In this document: positions 58,803 to 64,000 of the stretch, in pieces
Numbering within the stretch: the stretch's first letter is position 1
Layout: every line of letters starts with the position of its first letter
NCBI GenBank assembly: GCA_028023455.1
Contig: JAQFVV010013330.1
Coordinates: forward strand, 1 to 64,000
Source: Epiperipatus broadwayi
Lineage: Eukaryota > Onychophora > Udeonychophora > Euonychophora > Peripatidae
Reading direction: 5' to 3'
DNA length: 64,000 nucleotides
Notes under the pieces: generated by a model
Database searches by the model: none
The model's input: the letters and a program-made list of their open reading frames with translations, nothing else
What the model was told of the DNA's origin: nothing
Position numbers and translations under genes: made by a program

Positions 58803-59182
58803 TCAGTGCTCAGTTTATATTAAGATAGCAAATCTTCATACTTTAATGGACAGGCTTCAATCCACTCCAACCTCCAACTTTTCAGCCATCCATATCATTG
58901 AAAATCTGATGATGAAAACTCAAATCCCATGCTGATGCTAATATTATTGCTATGCGCATGTTGACCTGAAGTCACTCTGATCCCTTATGTATAGGACTGT
59001 ATCCATTTAAATACATATAAGAGGGGTGGTCAGGATACAAGCTTGATATGTAAATATTTGAAAACCAGACACTCTTCACAAACCGATTTTAACTCAGATT
59101 TTCAAGCACCCTTCAACTATCCACACTATCTCATACAACTGATACACATGACCACACGCATGTAGAAAAAATAAATAATAAC

Positions 59183-59225
59183 CAATATATGTATTTCATG
59201 CTAAACCAGCACTCATCAGCATGGG
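59183..59225 (-). ncRNA. Hammerhead-ribozyme-like motif, copy B (partial)
   Basis: The minus strand has the intact core CTGATGA, a perfect stem II (GTGCT-GGTTT-AGCAT), GAAA and ATACATATAT. The 5' stem III strand and stem I are missing because the repeat copy is truncated at its junction with copy C. Confidence 0.4.
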
Positions 59226-59343
59226 ATTTGAGTTTTCATCATCAGATTTTCAATGATATGGATGGCTGAAAAGTTGGAATGGATTGAAGCCTGCCCATTA
59301 AAGTATGAAGATTTGCTATCTTAATATAAACTGAGCACTGATT

Positions 59344-59411
59344 ATATATATGTGTGGGAGATGATAATCTGGACCAACTGATGAGTGCTGGTTTAACATG
59401 AAATACGTTTA
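59344..59411 (+). ncRNA. Hammerhead-ribozyme-like motif, copy C
   Basis: Stem III strand TATATATGTGT, G, stem I-like hairpin GGAGATGATAATCTGGACC, AA, core CTGATGA (59378-59384), stem II GTGCT-GGTTT-AACAT with one mismatch, GAAA (59400-59403), then TACGTTTAT returning to stem III. The core residues are intact but position 17 is G and the first stem I pairs are lost. Confidence 0.5.
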
Positions 59412-59560
59412 TTGGTGATTATTTATCTTTTCTACATGTGTATGGTCATATGTATCAGTTGTATGAGATAGTGTGGATAGTTGAAGGGTGCTTGAAAATC
59501 TGAGTTCAAATCCTCTATACTTACAATTAAGCTCCTAGGTTTGTGAAGAGTGCCTGGTTT

Positions 59561-60415
59561 TCAAATATTTATATAAATAACTATATATGCTATATTTTTT
59601 ATTGATAAATCTAAAATATTGGACAATTTACAGCAGAAGGTTGTCTATTTTTATCTTTGTAATGAACTAAAAGTAAGCAGAATCTTTATAGCCATGTCAT
59701 ATGTAATTATTTAATCATCATTTTTTATAGGAAATTATACAGAAGTGTCTGAAATAATAAGTTTCTCTAAAAAATTAATTTTACATGACAATTCCAAAAT
59801 TTCTGAAATTTTCTTGGATATTTATAGCAATTAAAATTTATGGAAATAGCAGTTATTTTTTCTTTACAGAAATTTATTAATCATATTTTATGGAAGAATT
59901 ATTTAAAACTTTTCAGAAAATTTATTATAAAGTCTCGTTTTGTGTAAATCTTCATTCTGAAATAATCATGCCCAAATATTCAATGGAATTGGACAGAAAT
60001 GTTCTGTGATAAAGTTTTAATTTTCTAATGCAAGTTTCTAATTACTAAGAATTTCTAGCCTAGATTTATTACAACAATTTATTTCTAAATAACCAAATGG
60101 AAAAACATATTAATATTCTCAATGTATATTTTAATGTATTAACTTAAGTATAGATTTTTACATATAAAATAAGATTTGCATTGTTTTATTAGGGGGGGAA
60201 ATTCTCATTAACTTCAAAAGCCAATATTTAAATTTTTTATATATATATATTTTAGACAAGTCATTGTTTTCCAACAGGAAATATAATAAAAGTATGTTCA
60301 TGAAGTGCGCATTTATTAGCTAGAAAACTTAGAGAATTTTAGTTTCTAATTTATTTCCTCTTTAAAATACAAAAGTTTAAAACTTTAAAATTATAGTTTA
60401 ATGAAAGATGTTTCG
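59561..60415. other. Sideroflexin intron 4, nothing recognised
   Basis: A+T-rich intron DNA without recognised repeats. Confidence 0.5.
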
Positions 60416-60420
60416 GAGGA

Positions 60421-60546
60421 ATGATGAGTGGAAATAAGAAGAAAGGACAGAAGAGATTGATATTATTGGATAATATAAAAGATGGGAAGAATTATGTGGA
60501 ATTGAAGAGTTGGTCAAGGAAGAGAATGGAATGGAAAAATGGGTGA
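60421..60546 (+). pseudogene. C-terminal tail of a LINE ORF2
   Basis: A 41-codon frame, MMSGNKKKGQKRLILLDNIK and then DGKNYVELKSWSRKRMEWKN, matches the basic C-terminal tail of many LINE reverse transcriptase proteins (GKR-RGRKR--LLDDIKDG--Y-ELK--A-DR--W). It ends in its own TGA. Only the tail remains, as in a strongly 5'-truncated insertion. Confidence 0.6.
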
Positions 60547-60999
60547 ATTGATAATGTGACTACTCTCTGGATCTGTCTATTTGACAGAATACTATTGATA
60601 ATGATAGCTAAGAACATTTAACAGACAACCTAAATATTCACAAAAATTTTCCATATTAAATATCTGTAGGAGTTTTATTCTAAAGACATTAGCTATTATC
60701 ATTACTGAAGAAGAGAATAAATCACATAATGAATTAGATGTGCTCAGAATTAACATATCATAATTTTATAATTTAGTAATTCCATTACAGAATTTAAGCA
60801 TGCACTATCTGATTTTAATTAGATTGAATTTTTGCCAATTAAATATATTTAAATACTTTTATTTTTAAAATGGATTATTTGAATAAACTTGAAGAAAAAA
60901 GGAGGGGGGGGGGCATTGTAGAATAAATAGTAAATAATTTAGATTAAGTCAATTCAGCAAATTCTGGGTGACTAGAGAAATTTATTACAAAATAATTCT

Positions 61000-61210
61000 T
61001 CACAGTTTAGTGCAACAGTAAAGTGATTAGATGTGAAATCTAAAAGACTTGGGATCACAGCTCAACTCTTGACACTTCACTGCTCAAATTTCTATGATCT
61101 TTTGATGAGTGAGAAACAGTTTGATTATTTTTCTGATGATAATAAAGATATAGAGTGAGCTTTAGTAGTTTGTAAGCTGAATTATCCTTTCCCAAGGTTA
61201 ATCAATCTTC
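61000..61210 (+). repeat. tRNA-derived SINE-like sequence
   Basis: cagtttagtgcaacagtaaa, then gattagatgtgaaatctaaaag and gacttgggatcacagctcaa, have the spacing of an A box, an anticodon arm and a B box. The tail carries repeated 'gatgatgataataaag'-like sequence. Related in style to the 12.1-kb cluster (…CAAAGCTCAAC). Sideroflexin intron 4. Confidence 0.45.
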
Positions 61211-63675
61211 TTCTTACTTCCATTTAGAAAATAGTGATTTAACAATGTTAACATAATCCACCCAATTATAGAAATTTAATTGTATCTAACCTAGAATTAG
61301 AAAGTAAAATAACAATTCTCTTGTTGAAGTTGATTCTATTGAATTCATTTGATATAGTATTTTTATTTCAGAATCATGAGCATCACTAAAAGCAGATGGA
61401 AAAGAAAGAGAACAAGAAAATTTAAATTAGCAATTATCAAATAATTTAATAAATTGCAATCTTTTAGAATTCTAAGCTAAACAGTAAAACTAAAATTAAA
61501 GATTGATTACTTTTTTAATTTGTATTATCTAGATTGCCAAATATAAAGCAGTTTTTGAATTATATAAATTCTCTCAAAGCATCGAATGTGATGCAACAAA
61601 AGTATTTATTTTTATTTTGTTGTTGCTCTTTACATTAATAATACTGTTAATGAATTATTTTTAATATAATAAAAAGTTACAGTTTTCTCTTAGGATTGGA
61701 ATGCAAAATTTTTGTTTTAGATTTCATTATTTTTATAAACTAAAATAGATTGATTTTAGTTTGGGGCATGCTCAAAATATATTCAATGACTTGAAAACTA
61801 TGCCTTTTTAAAAAATATATTTTAATATTTCCAAGTCTCTTGAGATATTACTGGGAATATAACACAGTCTGAAAGACATGACTACCAGAATTATTTGGCT
61901 GAAAATAATTTTTTCTGTGAAAAGAGAAATAAATCTTAATGGAAAGAATCCATAGAAAGCTTAGAAATGAAATTTTTGAGCAATATTTTTATTATGCTTA
62001 ACTTTTCCTTTATCTAGGAACACATTCCTTTTTTTTTCTCAAAATTAAAAATAAGAAAACATGATAATATTAAGCAAGTCTAAGAATTTTTCATTTTATC
62101 TTATTCAGAAAAAAAAAAAAAAGAACATGAAAGTAGATATTTAATAATTATGGAAACTGTAGTTATATATTTACTTTTAATTTAAGATCATTTGACAATT
62201 CTGGCTTTAAAGTAAGATATGCTTTCTCAAAATGTTGCTGTTAGTGATCTAAGCAAAGAATTTATGCAGAAATGTAATTAAAAAGCTCCTTCATTAAAGA
62301 TCTTCCCTTAACTATTATACTTTAAATGTCATCTTTACATTAAAAATCTCTGTTTATTCTTTGTTAAAGGACGTAATAGCATTAGCAATGGGTCTATTCT
62401 ATCCACATTATATAAATCACTTACTTTGTTCCATATAAAAAATATTAATAATAAGTATAATGACTATAGCAGTTTTTTTTTTCTTTTCATTATGACGTTT
62501 TCTTGATAATATAGTGTATAAATCTAAAAAATAATGCTAGTTAATGGATAAAGAAATAGTTTTTCAGCTGAAAAAATTATTACATATTTGTGTGAATTTA
62601 AAAACCAGCAATTAATTACAGAATTTTACAAAACAGAGCCATGAAAAATTCTTTATATTATTTCAATCTTATACCTTCTGAATAAAACTTCATATTCTTT
62701 ATATATATATTAGTAAATATTATCAGAAAAATGTCATGACATTGTGTAAGTCTATCAATATTATTTGATAACAGATGTCTTAAAATGATATCTAACTGAT
62801 TAGATTTATACTTGTCAGACTTAAAGAATTAGGTCAGAGTTCAAATAAGCAATAATATTTAAAATATTAACTCTATCATTGATGAATTAAAATGAATTTT
62901 ATCTCTTCAGTGATGACATAATGAGACAGTTTATATTTTATGATATGCGATGCTACACCATGATTCTTTTTGGTAAGTAATATATCTGAGAATAATTCTA
63001 TAATTTTTCAATTATCACAAATTATCTTTTTTTTTTTTTTTAGCTAATTTAAGATTGCATTTATTATTATTACTACTATTATTATTTTGATTATTGAAAT
63101 GAATCATCTTGAAATTTCAGTACTACATGTAGAAGCAGCTCTTATCAATAATATTGATTTACTATGAAATACAGAAAGAAAAAAGAATTAGGTGCTAATT
63201 TAATAAATTAAGACCTGCTTTGATTTTTTATAAGTATTTCATATATAAAGAGTTTCCTACCATTTTAATTGATTTAATTAAAAATCAATTTTTATGTGTT
63301 TAAATTTTATGAATATTAAGTGCACAGTTATAGTTAAACCATACATTTATTTTTCTGCAGATTAATCATCTGTAACTTCTATCTTTCATCACATTAAATA
63401 TTAAAAAGATTATATTTTGATTAATTCTAGAATATTATATATTGTTAACCTATTCATTTTTGTCTTTTTTTAATAAAATATTATATTAATATTTTCTTAA
63501 ATGTACTATAAATTTTATGCACACTTTGTTCTGACAATTAATATAAAATTTATTAGAATCATTGTTATCCAAATTCAGATTTATCTGATTTTAATTTTTA
63601 AATCAAAAAGTTTTTAAACTAAAATACTTTATTTTTTATATTGATGATTTCAGTGTTTCTTTCTTTTTTTTTTAG
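61211..63675. other. Sideroflexin intron 4, 3' part, nothing recognised
   Basis: A+T-rich intron DNA ending in a good polypyrimidine tract (63659-63673) before the exon 5 acceptor. No further repeats or frames of note. Confidence 0.5.
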
Positions 63676-63761
63676 TCTGCCCCTCCATTAATTGGTAGAT
63701 TTGTTCCTTTTTTTGCTGTAGCTGCAGCTAATTGTGTTAATATTCCTTTAATGAGATCAAG
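63676..63761 (+). CDS. SFXN: Sideroflexin exon 5 (gene continues past the window)
   Basis: 86 bp; acceptor TTTTTTTAG, donor AG|GTAAAT. Encodes SAPPLIGRFVPFFAVAAANC and VNIPLMRS, the strongly conserved PLIGRFVPF-AVAAAN--NIPLMR block. The following REL... and the remaining ~120 residues, including the last membrane helices, lie to the right of the window. Confidence 0.95.
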
Positions 63762-64000
63762 GTAAATGTTTTAAAATCATTATTTCACTAAATATTTGAT
63801 TATCTTAATGTACATTATACATAATTATAGCAGTTAATTTCTGTATTAAAATATGATTCATATATCAAACTAAAATTCTTTGTGACCAAAGGATTATAGC
63901 TCATTACTTTGCCATAGTCATAATCTAGGATTCACGTTAGATGTCAGATGAATGTCTAAAAACAAAACTGAAATTATAGTATGAAATGGGAGAGGTATCA

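Larger units (their letters stand above)
58625..59520. repeat. Inverted repeat with 308-bp arms carrying hammerhead-like cores
   Basis: 58625-58932 and 59213-59520 are diverged inverted copies. The spacer holds unique DNA (58933-59092) and a partial third copy of the left arm (59093-59212) in the same direction as the left arm. Each arm ends in TCTGAGTTCAAATCCTC or its complement, a B-box-like sequence. The 114-codon frame at 58591-58935 is a by-product. Sideroflexin intron 4. Confidence 0.85.

Noticed and set aside
58591-58935. 114-codon plus-strand frame
   Set aside because: Made by one arm of the inverted repeat; the other arm does not preserve it.

Overview
This is a window of an A+T-rich (roughly three-quarters A+T by eye) animal nuclear genome, almost certainly an invertebrate. 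The evidence is GT-AG introns in two recognisable metazoan genes, tRNA-derived SINEs, Penelope-like elements with GIY-YIG endonucleases, LTR retrotransposons with tRNA-Lys-type primer sites, hAT and pogo/Tigger-like DNA transposons, and APE-type LINEs. I cannot fix the phylum from sequence alone. Two host genes are supported. On the minus strand, three exons (17358-17271, 13016-12863, 8967-8800) splice in phase into a TMEM128-like four-helix membrane protein whose last exon is not found and probably lies left of the window. On the plus strand, five exons (47668-63761) splice in phase into the first ~198 residues of a sideroflexin (SFXN1/3-type mitochondrial serine transporter); the C-terminal third lies right of the window. 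Everything else is intronic or intergenic and dominated by mobile DNA. Layout: 1-7065 is an LTR retrotransposon with unusually long (1.95 kb) LTRs and a short, degenerate, non-autonomous interior, lying on the TMEM128 side. 7606-8060 is a decayed hAT transposase. 8800-17358 holds the TMEM128-like exons, with a Penelope 3' end, a tRNA-SINE cluster, a hairpin tandem repeat and a jockey-like LINE remnant in the introns. 18.4-22.7 kb carries a tRNA-Leu-type SINE with foldback ends and a 14-bp target duplication, a solo LTR with a 5-bp target duplication, and a second foldback copy. 22.7-28.1 kb is a frame-broken APE LINE split by a 2.2-kb insertion that itself contains Penelope debris. 30.8-33.8 kb is a solo LTR with a 1.6-kb hAT element inserted (8-bp target duplication). 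33.8-39.2 kb is featureless A+T-rich DNA. 39.2-45.6 kb is a nested complex: an inverted pair of Penelope copies forming a ~1-kb-arm palindrome; the right arm is split by a Ty3/gypsy-like element with 5-bp target duplication, which is itself split inside its protease by a pogo-like MITE. The sideroflexin introns contain a GC-rich SINE-like array (48.1-49.1 kb), a long-inverted-repeat composite with a 28-bp minisatellite and a second copy of the pogo-like MITE (49.5-51.6 kb), a folded-back LTR derivative (53.2-54.7 kb), a triple SINE foldback (56.6-57.2 kb) and a 0.9-kb inverted repeat carrying three hammerhead-ribozyme-like cores (58.6-59.5 kb). The most interesting candidates are the hammerhead-like family inside the sideroflexin intron, the domain shared by two SINE families with different tRNA-like heads, and the precise four-level nesting of transposons that gives a relative insertion chronology. 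No operon, CRISPR array or prokaryotic feature is present. All similarity statements are from memory of the families and from reading the sequence; no search was run.
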